This document shows positions 18,946-29,423 of a stretch of 29,528 nt of DNA, in pieces. The stretch covers positions 1 to 29,528 of the forward strand of contig MU624710.1 of assembly GCA_025349905.2 (NCBI GenBank). The letters are read 5' to 3'. A program made the position numbers and the translations under genes. The stretch's first letter is position 1. Each line of letters starts with the position of its first letter. The notes under the pieces were generated by a model. The model saw only the letters and a program-made list of their open reading frames with translations. It ran no database searches and had not been told where the DNA came from. This DNA is from Blastocladiella britannica (lineage: Eukaryota > Blastocladiomycota > Blastocladiomycetes > Blastocladiales > Blastocladiaceae).

Positions 18946-21900
18946 TTACCGACGCCGTCCGCCACCACCACCACTGCCGCTGCCCGAGTACCGCGACGAC
19001 GACGACAGGCCACTGCCACTGCCGCCGCCGCCGCGTTCGTCCTCGTACCGCCTGCTGTTACTGCCGCCACTTCCACCACCACCCGACCCCGATCGGCTCG
19101 AGTCACCACCACCACGCCCACTGTATGGCCCAGACTCGGGCCGCTGCGGCAGCGACGCGTTTCCGGTACTGTACTTGCGGCTGCGCAACGACGACGACGA
19201 TCCGTCGCCGCTGGCCCCTCGCTCCGATGTCTTTGACGCAACAGCAGGGATGAGAGAAACCGCCAGCGAGTGGTCCGAGGCGCGTTTAAGCCGCTTGGCC
19301 GCCGGCTCATCGGTATCGCGGCGACTACTACTGCTACTACGCGGTGGTGACAACGACGCCTGGCGCGGCCGCACCAACGCCGACCGCGACGACGACCCAC
19401 CGGCATCGCGGTCACCACGGGACGATGCGGTCGACGACAACGAAAACACTAGCAGCTCGGGGCTGCGAGACCGCGCGCGCGAGGACCGGCGGTCGCGCGA
19501 TCGGTCCCGAGCCCGGCTGCTGCTATCGCCGCGACTATCCCTACTGCGGCTCCGTCGGGTGGAGCCCGAAGAAGCGGCGACACTGCGGTCCAACACCGCC
19601 GACCGGTCCCGGTCCAACCGCGATTCCGCGTCCCGGCGTCCCGGTGTTCCCGCTGACGAAGATGGCGGCGACCGCTGGCTCGAGCGTGCGCGTCGCGACG
19701 TCGAATCGCTGCTGCGGGATCGCTTGACGCCAGTGCTGGGAATGTCGGGCCGCGGCGGTACCCCGATCGCCAATCGCGAGGCGAGCGAGGAGGACGCGGT
19801 GGGTGACCGCGCCGGTGCTGGCGGCAGCGGCTGCGGCACTGGCCGCGGTGGAGTCGCTGCGGTGACGCTTGCGCTCCCGAAACCAAACAATGGCGTCGCC
19901 GATCGTGGTGGCGGTCCAGCCGCAACAGCAGCAGCAGTCGTGGCTGCAACAGCAACAGCAGTAGCAGTCGGGCGTGTGGGCGAAGTCACGACCGAGCGCG
20001 TGAGCTCACCATCCTCTACGGTGCTGTTTGCAGTGCGAGGCCGCCCTGTCTCTTGAGCTCCATTGTTGCGTGAAGCACCGCTGCTGCCCCCGTTTGCAAG
20101 CTCCGTGCTTATTTTGGCCAGAAGCGATGACGACGCCGACCGGGTGCCAGTGCGCGACGATGAGCGCAGCGTGGTAGTAGCAATTGCAGGTGCCGGTTTC
20201 TTGGGGTCGAGGCGCGCCGACAGTTCCGGATCCAAGTCGGACGCCCGCAGTGCGCCAATGGCCGTGCGCAGCTTGACCGACACGTTGGCACCCGGCTTGG
20301 CAAGGTTCGCGACCGCCTCCCACAGCGATGTGCGCTGGGCGCTTAAGACTGGGAACACGCGCGCGTCGTTGAGCTGTAGCAATAGGGTCAACGCGTTGGA
20401 CAGCAGGTACTGGTCGGTTGGTGCGACTGGGTCCGAATCCAGTCCATTGTCTTCCTCGTTACTGCTCTTGGAGAGGCCCAAAGCCGACCAGAAAAACTTG
20501 TACATGCCCTCGTGCACCGCCACCACGGCACCAGCGGCGATCCCCGCCACCACATCGGCCCCCGGCCGCGCGTCGGCCGCCTTGTGCAGGACCGCGAGCG
20601 TTCGAGCCAACAAGATGCCCAGGTTGGCCGATTCGTCCTCAGTCATGCCACGGATCGCCCACACGTGGCCCACCACGTCCATCAGCACGCTCTGGTTGGC
20701 ACGGGGCAGGCGCTCCACCCAGTAGCTCGCGTACTCGGCGTCGGCGTGCGATGCCGCTGCTCGGAGCACCAGGTCCATGGCCGTCGGTAGATTGGCGGCG
20801 GCCGCTTGCAACGTCTCGGAGCCAGTAGGATTGGGTGGCGTGGCGGGCCGTGCTGATGGAGCATCCTCGTCATTACCGCCGTCGTCCATGGGAACATCAG
20901 GGACGAGATCGGATGCAATTGGAGCGGTCGACTGGAACGATGACAGGGCCTTGTCAAAGGCGGCCAGCATCTGTGAGATCTCGGCCACCGCCGCCTCGTG
21001 CGCGGTGCGGTGCTTGTCGCGCGCCGCCACCTCGGACGGTCCCACGTACAAGTTGGCGTCAAAGTGAATGTGGTACAGGCGGTACCGCCAGTACAAGCTC
21101 TCAGTATTGACGGGTAGAGCCGGGTCAGGCCGCAAAAAATGGCGCAGAGGCCACTGCACGTCGTCGAGGTGCAGCCGGTCAGCGAGTCCTGGCACGTCCC
21201 CGAGGTGCGACCGCAAGAACACGCGGTACTGGACAATGATAGCGCGCAGCCGGTCCTTCCACTGCATTTCGGCCATCAAGTCGGACGGGGTGATACGTTC
21301 GAGCATCGCGTCGTCGGCCCAGTCGCGTGTCCGCTCGGCCAGCGTCGTGTACAGCCCGAGCAAGTGCGCGTGGAACGTGGCGGCGCGGTCGCGGTCCCGG
21401 AACTGCTCAATCAGGACCCGCGTCGCGCGTGCTCGGCCGCGGGCCATGGCGTCCTCGGTCTTGGCCACGCCCGTGCTGGTGGTGACTGCCAATGGGCCAA
21501 CCGCTGTGGGGGCGGTGGCAGCATCGATCGCCAATGTCAGGCGCCGCTGGGCTACGCAGGTCGCGGCTTCCAGGACATGCGCCTCTTGCAGTCGGACCTC
21601 GCGGTTGTCGGGAATACCCGTCATGGCGCGTACCAGCGAGGACAGAATATGCGTCTCGAGGAGCCCAAATCGCGCTTTTGTACCTACTGCACCATCATTG
21701 CTGCCTTCTTCTGTCACGGCGCTTGGTCCGCGGTCAAGGAACGCAAATAGCGGCGTCATATCAATGGTCGACGAGTACTGCAACGCGAGCGACGCCACCA
21801 GGCTGGTCAAGTTGGTCGCCCACCCGTCCAGGAAGATGCCGTCAAACTTGAGCCCGTACCCGATCGGCAACCCGACCAACAGCAGCGACCCGTGCTGGCG

Positions 21901-24762
21901 CGCCGCCACCGGAATCGACGCCTGGCCCTCCGGGTCGGAAAACGCCGCCAGCAGCGAGTACATGAGCACGTCTCCTGCCCCCGGGCCAATGTTCTTGAGC
22001 ACCTCGGTGACCGGCCCAACAATGTTCTCGTACTGCATGGTCTTGGTCACCATGAGCTGCAGGACGGGCACTGGGTTGCCTTGCAGCAGCTTGCCAAACT
22101 TGCGCATCAGCAGCCGCGCATTGTCCTTGGACAGCCGTCGGAGCCAGTAGTTGGTGGTGAACTCGATGTGGGTGAGCATTGCGGGCAAGAGCGGGCCGTG
22201 CTGGTACACGTCGGACCGCATTGACGCATAGAGCGCGTACCGCTCAGTCCAGGGCCGAGCGCGCAACAGGTCCCAGATGAGCTGCGAGAATGCATAGGGT
22301 GGGGTCACTGAGAGCATCTGTGCAGGCAGGAGGTAACGCTTCAGGACGGCCATGAACGAGGTGCCGGCTGCCACGAGGGACTGTGGACTGGACTTGCAGA
22401 GCATTGCGAGTCGCTGCGCGACCGATAAGCGAAGGTACAGCATCTGGGGAACGCGCTCGAGAATGCGGATCGCAAATGCCACGTCGTTTCGGGGTACCGT
22501 GTCGGCAGTCCATGTCGGGTAAAAGAAGCGCTGACGGCCCAGCAGCACGCGAGTGCGCGTCACGGCCAGCAAGTGTGCTGGCGCGGACGCGCCATCGTCG
22601 GCTCCGAGCGCCACATCGGCGATCCGCAGCAGCTGCATTGCGATCGGCGGAAACACTTGGACCCAGTCGATTTGTGGGTACATGGCCATTCCCCGAAGCG
22701 CATTGTCAACGTTCCCGACCGCGAGGAGGGCAGTAAAGAACCCTGCCAAGTAAATGGCGGTACGGCGCGCCTTGGCGGACATCGGGTGCTCCACTGGTGA
22801 TGCCGACGGCTGCTCTTGGGCGGCAGGATCCGGTTGCGACTTGCCACCCATCAACTCTGGCTCGAGCGCACCGCCTAATGCTGGAGCGGCGGCACTGATG
22901 CTGGCGGTTGACGGGGCCGGCGGTCCATACCCACCGCGTACAACGGGCCGCATCAGCTCCCAGGTGGCGACATGGTGTCCGACGCTCAGCTCCTCGTCAG
23001 TGATGGCCTGCAGTTGGGTTGCGCGCGCGTCGAGTATGGCCGGTGCCAACACGGTGTCCCATTCAGTGTTATCGGGGAGCGCAGGCAACGGGAACCGGGC
23101 CAGAATGGGTGCCAGTGCGACCAGACCGCGGCGCACCAGCACCGCGACTGCCATGTGAAGTTTGCGGGTCATGGGCGCGGCATTCGCGAGTGCGAGGTCC
23201 ATGTACCGCTGCGCGGCCGCGTGGTCCTCGCGAGCCCTGAGTGGCGCGTCGGGACCCAGCTCGCCCACCAACTGCGAGAGGTCCTGGCGGTATTGCCGTG
23301 CACGGTGGTCCAACCGATCGATTTGCCCGTCGAGCACCGCCACTTCCTCGCAGCGATCCAGATCGTCCACGGTTTCCAGGGGCTTTGCGCTGCTGCCCGG
23401 TGGTGGCTAGTTTGATTTCCTTCCTTGAGCAATTGACTTGGCACATGCGAAATGTAATGAAGATGGCCACGAACCTCGAGCGTCATTTGCATGACCCGTA
23501 CGACCACATCTCCGAGCTGCGGGTATTGGGTACGCGCCAAGAGTCCCGAAAACAGCTCCCAATGCGAGGCGATGCGGTGGGCCATGCCCCGCAGGAGCAA
23601 TTCCACCACACGGAAGGAGGCAATGGATTGAGCGACTGATTCAATATTTTCAATGAGTTTCTGCAGTATAAATTCGAAATAATGAATAAAGGTACCCATG
23701 ATGGCCTTGATCCGAGCCCAAACCGCGTCAATTTCCTGCTCAATGCGCGTCGAGTCGCCGTCGCATGAGGCCGGCGGCCACGGGGCCAGTGCCGCATGGG
23801 AGATGGCGGTCATGAGCCGCGCAATCGCCCCTGGATTGTCCATGGCGAGGCCAGACAGTGGCAGTACGTGCAATGCAGCCTGGGCCCGCTGGTAATATGC
23901 GCGCGACGATCGGCCGCGAAACAGGAGCTTGGAGGCCGACATGATGTCAAGCGAGAGGTGCTGCATGGACAGGCTCACGGGGAGCCATTTCGCGTGCTGT
24001 CAATGCAAAAGGTACGCGTTAACAAAGGAGTGATCCATTTGCATGTCGAGCTTGGTGCGCGTACCAGAATAAACTTGGCCACCTGGGCAAACCGTTCGGT
24101 GGTGGCATACCGCTTGTCGGTCCAATCGTCCTCGGCATTCACGCCCGAAAAGGCAGAGAGCTCGAGAGGGGCCGGAGCTGCGCGAAAGTCCGCGTCCAGC
24201 ACGTTGAGCACATCCATGAGATGCAACAGCATGGCGCGCGCGTGCTCCATTTGTGCCTGCACCGGCGCCAACAGCTGCTCTGGCGTGGGATTTTCGTCCA
24301 CATCCATGGCGTCGTCTACATTGCTGCTGCTTCTTACAGTTGCGGTAGCGGTACTGGTAGAATCGGCGGTCACGACCGCGTCCGAGGTGCCAATGGGGTC
24401 CATGCCGGCAATGATGGCGCTGTAAATCTCCTGGAGCGCGGTGACCACCATTTCGCTCTGGATGGGGCAGACCGTGGCCGGATTGGTGTCGGCGAGCAGT
24501 ACTGGCAGCGATGGTGGTTCAGAGGAGCGCACGACGCCCGGCACGTCCAGAGTCGATTCGATCAGAAACGAGGTGAGTGCTGCCAGGTCCGGCGTCCATT
24601 GCGGTGGTGTACCGACCGCGGTGCGGAGCTGTGCCAGCCTTCATTGTTGTATTTTTACCAATCAGGATCACGGCCCCAAGCAAAAAATATAAACGTCGAC
24701 GCGTACCCGTCGGCGCGAATGGCTTCGTCGGACCAGGCCCAGAAATTGATCGAGAGGAGCAT
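18946..24762 (-). CDS. THO2/THOC2: THO complex subunit 2
   Basis: Scaffold of the THO/TREX complex, which couples transcription elongation to mRNP packaging and export in the nucleus. Four exons: 24762-24707, 24638-24065, 23996-23475 and 23406-18946; 1870 aa. Introns are all 68 nt (donors GTACGC, GTACGC, GTTCGT). Exon joins restore RADGLAQLRTAVG, VAKFILHAKWLPVS and MQMTLEPPPGSS. Family blocks include FSQLIWDLLRARPWTERYALY, FGKLLQGNPVPVLQLM, TMQYENIVGPVTEVLKN and GDVLMYSLLAAF, then LVASLALQYSSTIDMTPLFAFL. Human THOC2 is 1593 aa and yeast Tho2 1597. The extra length is mostly in the last 400 or so residues: Ser/Arg- and Asp/Arg-rich (SRDSRGDSSSRARDRSRDRR), ending Gly/Ser-rich. RNA binding by this tail is expected by analogy with other THOC2 tails. 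Start is the first ATG after the thioredoxin stop. Confidence 0.93.
18956..19095 (-). repeat. Low-complexity GGT/GGC/AGC tract coding the Gly/Ser-rich THO2 C-terminus
   Basis: A run of Gly and Ser codons (CCACCA, CCGCCG and GCTGCC on the + strand) encodes the last 40 or so residues of THO2. It is in frame and not an independent element. Codons are mixed, so the amino-acid composition rather than recent microsatellite expansion seems conserved. Confidence 0.6.
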
Positions 24763-24824
24763 TTCAGTTAATATTACGGCCAAAGAGAGAATAACGAAAA
24801 TGATATATTGGCCACCAAAGAAAT

Positions 24825-25332
24825 TTAGGCGGTCTTGGACTTGATCAGCTCCTCCAGCTTGCCGGCATTGGCGCCGAGAAGCTCTCCGACCTTGGCGCCG
24901 GCCTTGTACACGTGGAACGTGGGCATGGCGGTCACGCCGGCCTTCTCTGCCACGTCCTGTTGTATTTTCCATCAATATATTGTATGCATCCAATAACAAA
25001 ATGAACGAGGACGCACAGACAGCTCATCGACGTCCACCTTGACAAAGGTGGCACCGGTGTACTTGCCCGACAGCTGCTCAAAGACCGGGGCTGTTGTTTG
25101 TATTGTTTATGAGTGCATATTGAAAAATGAGTGCCATTCTACAGCAACGGACCGATCATGCGGCAAGGGCCGCACCATGTGGCAGTAAAGTCGACAATGA
25201 CCTATTTATTAATGTAAGGTGTCCAGCTCTATATTTCTATTCATTTAACTTTAAAAAAAAAAGAAGTACCGTCTTGCCCGAGTCAATGAGCGTCTGGTAC
25301 TCGGCGGCGCTGGCAATGTGGATGGCGGGCAT
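24825..25332 (-). CDS. TRX: Thioredoxin
   Basis: Small cytosolic dithiol-disulphide oxidoreductase that reduces protein disulphides and is recycled by thioredoxin reductase. Four exons in only 508 bp: 25332-25270, 25201-25153, 25090-25017 and 24956-24825; 105 aa, the usual single-domain length. Introns are 68, 62 and 60 nt (donors GTACTT, GTCCGT, GTGCGT). The active site WCGPC is at 30-34, followed by RMIAPVFEQL. KVDVDEL precedes the third intron, and cis-Pro74 lies in GVTAMPTF. There is no signal or transit peptide (MPAIHIASAAEYQTLI). The second coding exon is just 49 nt and carries the whole active site. The stop lies 62 bp upstream of the THO2 start on the same strand. Confidence 0.95.
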
Positions 25333-25808
25333 ATTTGGGTTTTGTTTTTGTTTGGATTGAAATCGAAATGGGGAGAGATCGGGCAAAAAGAAGATTGAGA
25401 AGATTGACTTTGGTGGCGACATTTGCGAAAAACGACCCACAAGGATCCCAAGTGCGGACACTCGCAGTGGTCCTCACCCGGGAGGATAAGGGAGCTTGCC
25501 CATTTCCTTTGCATTCATTTTTGTTTGGTTTGGTTGAAGCAGCTAAAAGGGAAACTTCCCAAAATGGGAGTAAGTTTACATACCGAACGAGTCATAGCCG
25601 GGTAGCGGCTTCTTGGGACAGACCCACCAAGTACTGCAAGCACAGATGGGGAGCTTGCGGGATCTTGGATCAGACCTCATTGTTTCCTTTTTGCAATCCT
25701 CCAAACTCATCTTTCTTTTTTTCCGTAGCCCAAACGCGTACTACGCGCGTATGTGCAAGAGCTTGCCTGGTTTCATCGCATTGCACGACCCCGACATTAT
25801 AAACTTAA
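25333..25808. promoter_or_regulatory. 476-bp divergent intergenic region, thioredoxin / HTH protein
   Basis: The longest gap in the window. A 155-codon open frame crosses it on the + strand, but its Phe/Ser/Thr-rich composition and lack of any family make coding unlikely. The motif GAGCTTGC occurs near 25492, 25651 and 25759. Two copies sit in an inverted arrangement with GCAAG: 25636-25657, and 25755-25766, where GCAAG and CTTGC are separated by 2 nt. TATAAA lies at 25798-25803, only 6 bp before the downstream ATG. A pyrimidine-rich T tract is near 25680-25730. I could not match any tRNA, 5S or spliceosomal RNA. Confidence 0.45.
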
Positions 25809-28525
25809 ATGGCGTTGAAGAGGCACCAGCGCGGCACCGTAACATCGCCAGTCCCAAGACGCGTGACCCGAAGCAGCACCAATCAGAGCAGCAACACCGT
25901 GGTTTCACATGAGCACACCAATGGAGCACCGGCAAGTGCAAGCGCCTCGAACTCGTCGTCCGCTGGTACCTTTTCTTTTCCCCACGGCAGTCGCGGCAAC
26001 AACGCTGTTACTCAAAACCCGCATCCGAAATTGTCCGACAGAAGCAGGTGGTGATGCAGCTCGGCGACCATCGCCACCAGAGCCTACGGCCGCACAACTC
26101 CTGGGCATAGCGACGACCACGACCACCCTGCCATTGCCGCCGCCAATACCACCTCTGATCCCAGCGCCGGTCCTTTCTGCGCTTCCGGTACTTCCGCCGC
26201 CGCTACACCCGCCCTCCTCGGCCTCAGCGTCGTCGTCGACCACCGCGTACTCGAGTGCCTTGGTCCCGCCGCCGCTCTCGATGCCTCAATTTAACGCGTT
26301 CCCGTTCTCGGGAGGCTCGCTGTTCCCTCCGCTCCCTCCCGCCAGCATAACCGCTGCCCTTGCTGCCGCGGCGGCCGCGTTCGCCACCTCTACGCCCGCG
26401 TCCATACCGTCACTGACTGCATCCGACGCCAATGGAACCTGTCCGCCACCGCCGCCGCGCACGATCGCGCCAGACGCGACTGCACCTTTGTCGCTGGACG
26501 CGCTGTCCATTCCCGGATGCACGACAGCCATGATGATGCCGCCGTACGGAGGAACAGCAGTAGGAGCGCCGCCGCCGATCCTGTCGCCGCTGCTGCTGTC
26601 GTACCTGCAACGCGCATCGTCGCTGATCCCGTACGCGAGCCCGTACATTTCGGCCACCGCCGCGTTTTCGGCCGCGTTCCCTGCCGGCGACCCCTTTCCG
26701 GGCCTGGGGCATCTCAGCACGAATGTGAATGGTGGTGGTCCTGGTTCCGCTGGCCGTGACTCGATGTTGGTTGGCGGGCGAACCCTGGAGGCCGCGGTCG
26801 CTCTGCTAGCGGAGATCGAGGCTCGCGTGGACGTGGTGGTGCTGGCCAGCGCAGGTGCCGCGTCCGAGGACGACTACTTGGTGCAGCGCGGGCCGTTCCG
26901 TGAATCGGTTATGGGGATCTGCGACATTGTCACCGAGAAACTGTACCGGGCGAAAGGCCGGTCGCTCGAGGATTACTTTAAGGAGCAATTTTCGATTTCC
27001 CGTGCTCAAGTTCGTTCCCTTTCCCTTTTTTTTTAAATCTTTGGTGTATGTGCTCATAGAAGTTGGACAGGTCTATCGCATTCTTGACACGGCCACGGTG
27101 ATCCGCGATCTCGAGGCCACAACCGACCTCCCTGCTCCATTTACGCGCGGATTACCGCCGATTCCCATCAAGCAGCGAGTATGTGCCACCATCAAGCAAG
27201 TGGCCAGCACGCCGGCCGACCGCCAGCTGTTGTGGCGACGCGTGTTGGCCAAAAATACCCCGACGTTGGTCACGTCCAAGGACATTAAAGATACCTGGGA
27301 CCTGATCGTGAGCGAGCGGAACGCAGCGAGCGGTTCAGTGGCACCGTTTTCTTCATCCACCACTACGTCGCGGCGAGGAGGGCGGAAATCGACTGCTGCT
27401 GCTGCTGCTGCGTCGTCATCGTCACGGAGACCGGGAGCGGTTGTGTCTCCACCGCCACCGCCAGGCGCACCACCCACTCCGGCTCGATCAGTCACATCCG
27501 CACAGCCACAACAGGAAGGCGACGTGACAAGCCCGCCTCCGCCGCTGCCAGGACACGAGCCGACCGACTCGGGCCACGATGCCGTGTCTTTTTCTCCAGT
27601 TGTGGCGGCCCTGGCCAGCCCAGTCTCGGACGACTTGGAGTGCACGGCCGACATTGCCAGCGCATCTTCGATCCAGGACCTGTTGGCGCTCCCTCGCGCG
27701 ATAAGAGGACCTGGACCCACCAAACGGAGCCGTAACGCTGACTTGGAGGCGTTGTCCATATCGCCCACGCTGGGTAGTCCGTCGCCCAAGCGGGTACGCG
27801 TGGACGCCAATTTGGCAATGGTGCCTATCGCCGTGTCCAAAGTAGGAGCTGCAGTCGCACTGCCAGTTCAGGCGCCTTCGTCGTCGTTGTCGCAGCCTGC
27901 TGATGCTCCCGTGGTGGTAACGCAGTTCCGGTCCGTGGCAGATGCGTGCGGGATGGCGTATCTCACAACGATCTTGCCGCCGCCACCATCTCGGCCCCTA
28001 TCGCTCCCGGCCATGCTGCGCAAGGAGCCGCCCGTGTCCATTGCCCACGTAGTGGTCCCCATAGAATCACTACCGCCACCCCCACCGCCACCGCCTCCAT
28101 CACTTCAACCGCCGGTACCCGCAACGACAGCGACGACCACCACCGCTGGTCCGGTGGTGGTGTTCACCGAGCGGCAGCAGCAACTGATTCAAAGCACCAT
28201 GTCGGGCATGCAGGAGCTCATGAACGCTGGGATCTACCTGGAGCCGCAGATCCAGGGCCACTGGATCGCGCACGTGAACCGGTGGCGGTTCTACAAGGAC
28301 GGCATGGAGACGCCCGACGACGGGCCGGGGATTCCGGCGAGCCAGATTCCGGCTGGGTTTGCGACCTCTCCTGCCATTCCTGCTGCTGCTGCTGCTGCTT
28401 CTGCGGGTCCGACCTTTCCTGTACCGCTACCGCTTCCACCGCCACCGATGCCTCCAGTCGCTGGAGCTGGACCGGCGGTGGTCCGGTCGTCGTCGGGCCC
28501 GTTTTCGCGAGGGGCATCATTTTGA
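25809..28525 (+). CDS. Unknown low-complexity protein with ParB/KorB-like helix-turn-helix module
   Basis: Not recognised as any named gene. Exons 25809-25965, 26042-27009 and 27071-28525; 859 aa, introns 76 and 61 nt (donors GTACCT, GTTCGT). Residues 1-310 are Pro/Ala/Ser/Thr-rich with a basic N-terminus. Residues about 350-450 form the only clearly folded part: KLYRAKGRSLEDYFKEQF, SISRAQVYRILDTATVI, QRVCATIKQVASTPADRQLL, then VTSKDIKDTWDLI. This order (short helix, HTH with ISR..VYRI, a linker, then a helix before a conserved xTxKDIxxxW) resembles ParB/KorB-like plasmid and phage DNA-binding proteins. Intron 2 interrupts the predicted recognition helix, so the module belongs to a real eukaryotic gene. 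A second low-complexity region (poly-Ala, poly-Pro, PKRVRV possible nuclear signal) leads to a conserved-looking C-terminal block, TERQQQLIQSTMSGMQELMN, then HVNRWRFYKDGM. Nuclear DNA binding is inference. Confidence 0.7.
28376..28402 (+). repeat. Trinucleotide (CTG)n microsatellite within coding sequence
   Basis: Seven or so tandem GCT/CTG units code an Ala run (PAAAAAAS) in the C-terminal region of the HTH protein. It is the most regular triplet repeat in this gene and a likely length-polymorphic site. Confidence 0.6.
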
Positions 28526-28545
28526 AAAAAATGAAAAAATTCCAT

Positions 28546-29277
28546 TCATGACACGGGCTTACTGCCGTCTTGGCTACCGCTCCCCTCGCCTTCCTCATCG
28601 CACGGCAGCGGGATCGGCGAGTTGGGGTCGATCGGGTGATGAATCAGTTTCCCGACCGCAAAGTACTTGTCGGACTCGGCGTAGAAATCGCGCCAGCCGT
28701 CAATGGACTTGATTTCGGCGTCCGTCAACCCACGCAGATCGGGCGTCAGGTGCGTCTGGAAACAGCCCGTCGCAAATGCGCGCCCGGCATCGCGCCCGGC
28801 AAAGAAATGGTACCCGGACCCGGGGCCGTAGTAGTCGCGGCCGGCCGTCACGTCAAAGACATCGCTCATGACCGCCAGGTAGATCGGGAGCGTCGGGTCG
28901 GTACCATTGTACAGCGCGAGCTCTTCGGGCGTGAAGACGCGCTGGGTCTACCGTTATCAATGTCAATTGAGGTATATATAAAAGTAATGAATGGGAAAAC
29001 GGACGGACCGTGAGGTACTTGTTCTTGAGGTGGCCGAGCGTCGGCACCTTGTAGTTGAAGGTCAGGTTGCCAAACATCTGCGAGCACGACAGTCAGTACC
29101 ATCTGGAAATCCCAGTGAAAGGGTCATCCAACGTACCACGTAGGAAAGGGCGAGCGAGGCAATGAGCACCAGGACCGCGACCTTGCCCGCTGTAACGATG
29201 CGCGTGGACCATAGCTGCTGTTTTCCCCTCGGCCGCTTGTTCTTTGGATCGTAGTGAAGGCGCTCGGCGTGGACCAT
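28546..29277 (-). CDS. Neuferricin/MAPR-like cytochrome b5-fold membrane protein
   Basis: Predicted haem-binding protein of the membrane-associated progesterone receptor / CYB5D2 family. Three exons: 29277-29137, 29077-29009 and 28947-28546; 203 aa, introns 59 and 61 nt (donors GTACGT, GTCCGT). Residues 1-27 are basic; 28-47 form one membrane segment (VTAGKVAVLVLIASLALSYV), giving a type II-like or signal-anchor topology. The cytochrome b5-like domain covers about 73-175: RVFTPEELALYNG, PIYLAVMSDVFDVTAG, YYGPGSGYHFFAGRDAGRAF, TGCF, and WRDFYAESDKYFAVGKL. The YYGPG..YHFFAGRDA block, with its Tyr residues, is typical of MAPR haem pockets rather than the bis-His HPGG motif of true cytochrome b5. 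A polar Ser/Glu/Gly tail ends the protein. In animals, relatives support cytochrome P450 and sterol enzymes. Confidence 0.9.
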
Positions 29278-29423
29278 TTTTTGCTTTCTGAAAGTGGCTC
29301 AAAAGTTGGCGAAAGAGAACGAAGAATACTTGCGTGCGCAATCCTCTTTTATATTATGTACAAGGCACAGCGTACACGGTCGGGAGGGACAAGATCCATC
29401 ACTGCCCGGGATCCGCTGTCACG
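29278..29423. promoter_or_regulatory. Intergenic 146 bp upstream of the MAPR-like gene
   Basis: No gene seen. It holds an AT-rich stretch (TTTTATATTATGTAC at 29347-29361) that may be the 3' untranslated end of the partial upstream gene and/or the promoter of the MAPR-like gene, both on the minus strand. The assignment is by position only. Confidence 0.3.

Noticed and set aside
21068..22150. 360-codon open frame on the plus strand
   Set aside because: Antisense to the large THO2 exon. Ser/Arg/Thr-rich composition and no recognisable family; a mirror-frame artefact.
25620..25675. Resemblance to the 5S rRNA segment AGTACT...GATGGG
   Set aside because: Only a few scattered matches; the conserved 5S A-box region and the paired ends are absent.
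25335..25802. 155-codon plus-strand open frame in the thioredoxin upstream gap
   Set aside because: No family similarity, mixed low-complexity Phe/Ser/Thr composition, low third-position GC compared with real genes here, and it ends just before the HTH-gene ATG.
28376..28402. CTG/GCT triplet run as a possible mobile or regulatory repeat
   Set aside because: It is in frame and codes an Ala run. Similar Ala/Pro/Ser runs occur throughout the same protein.
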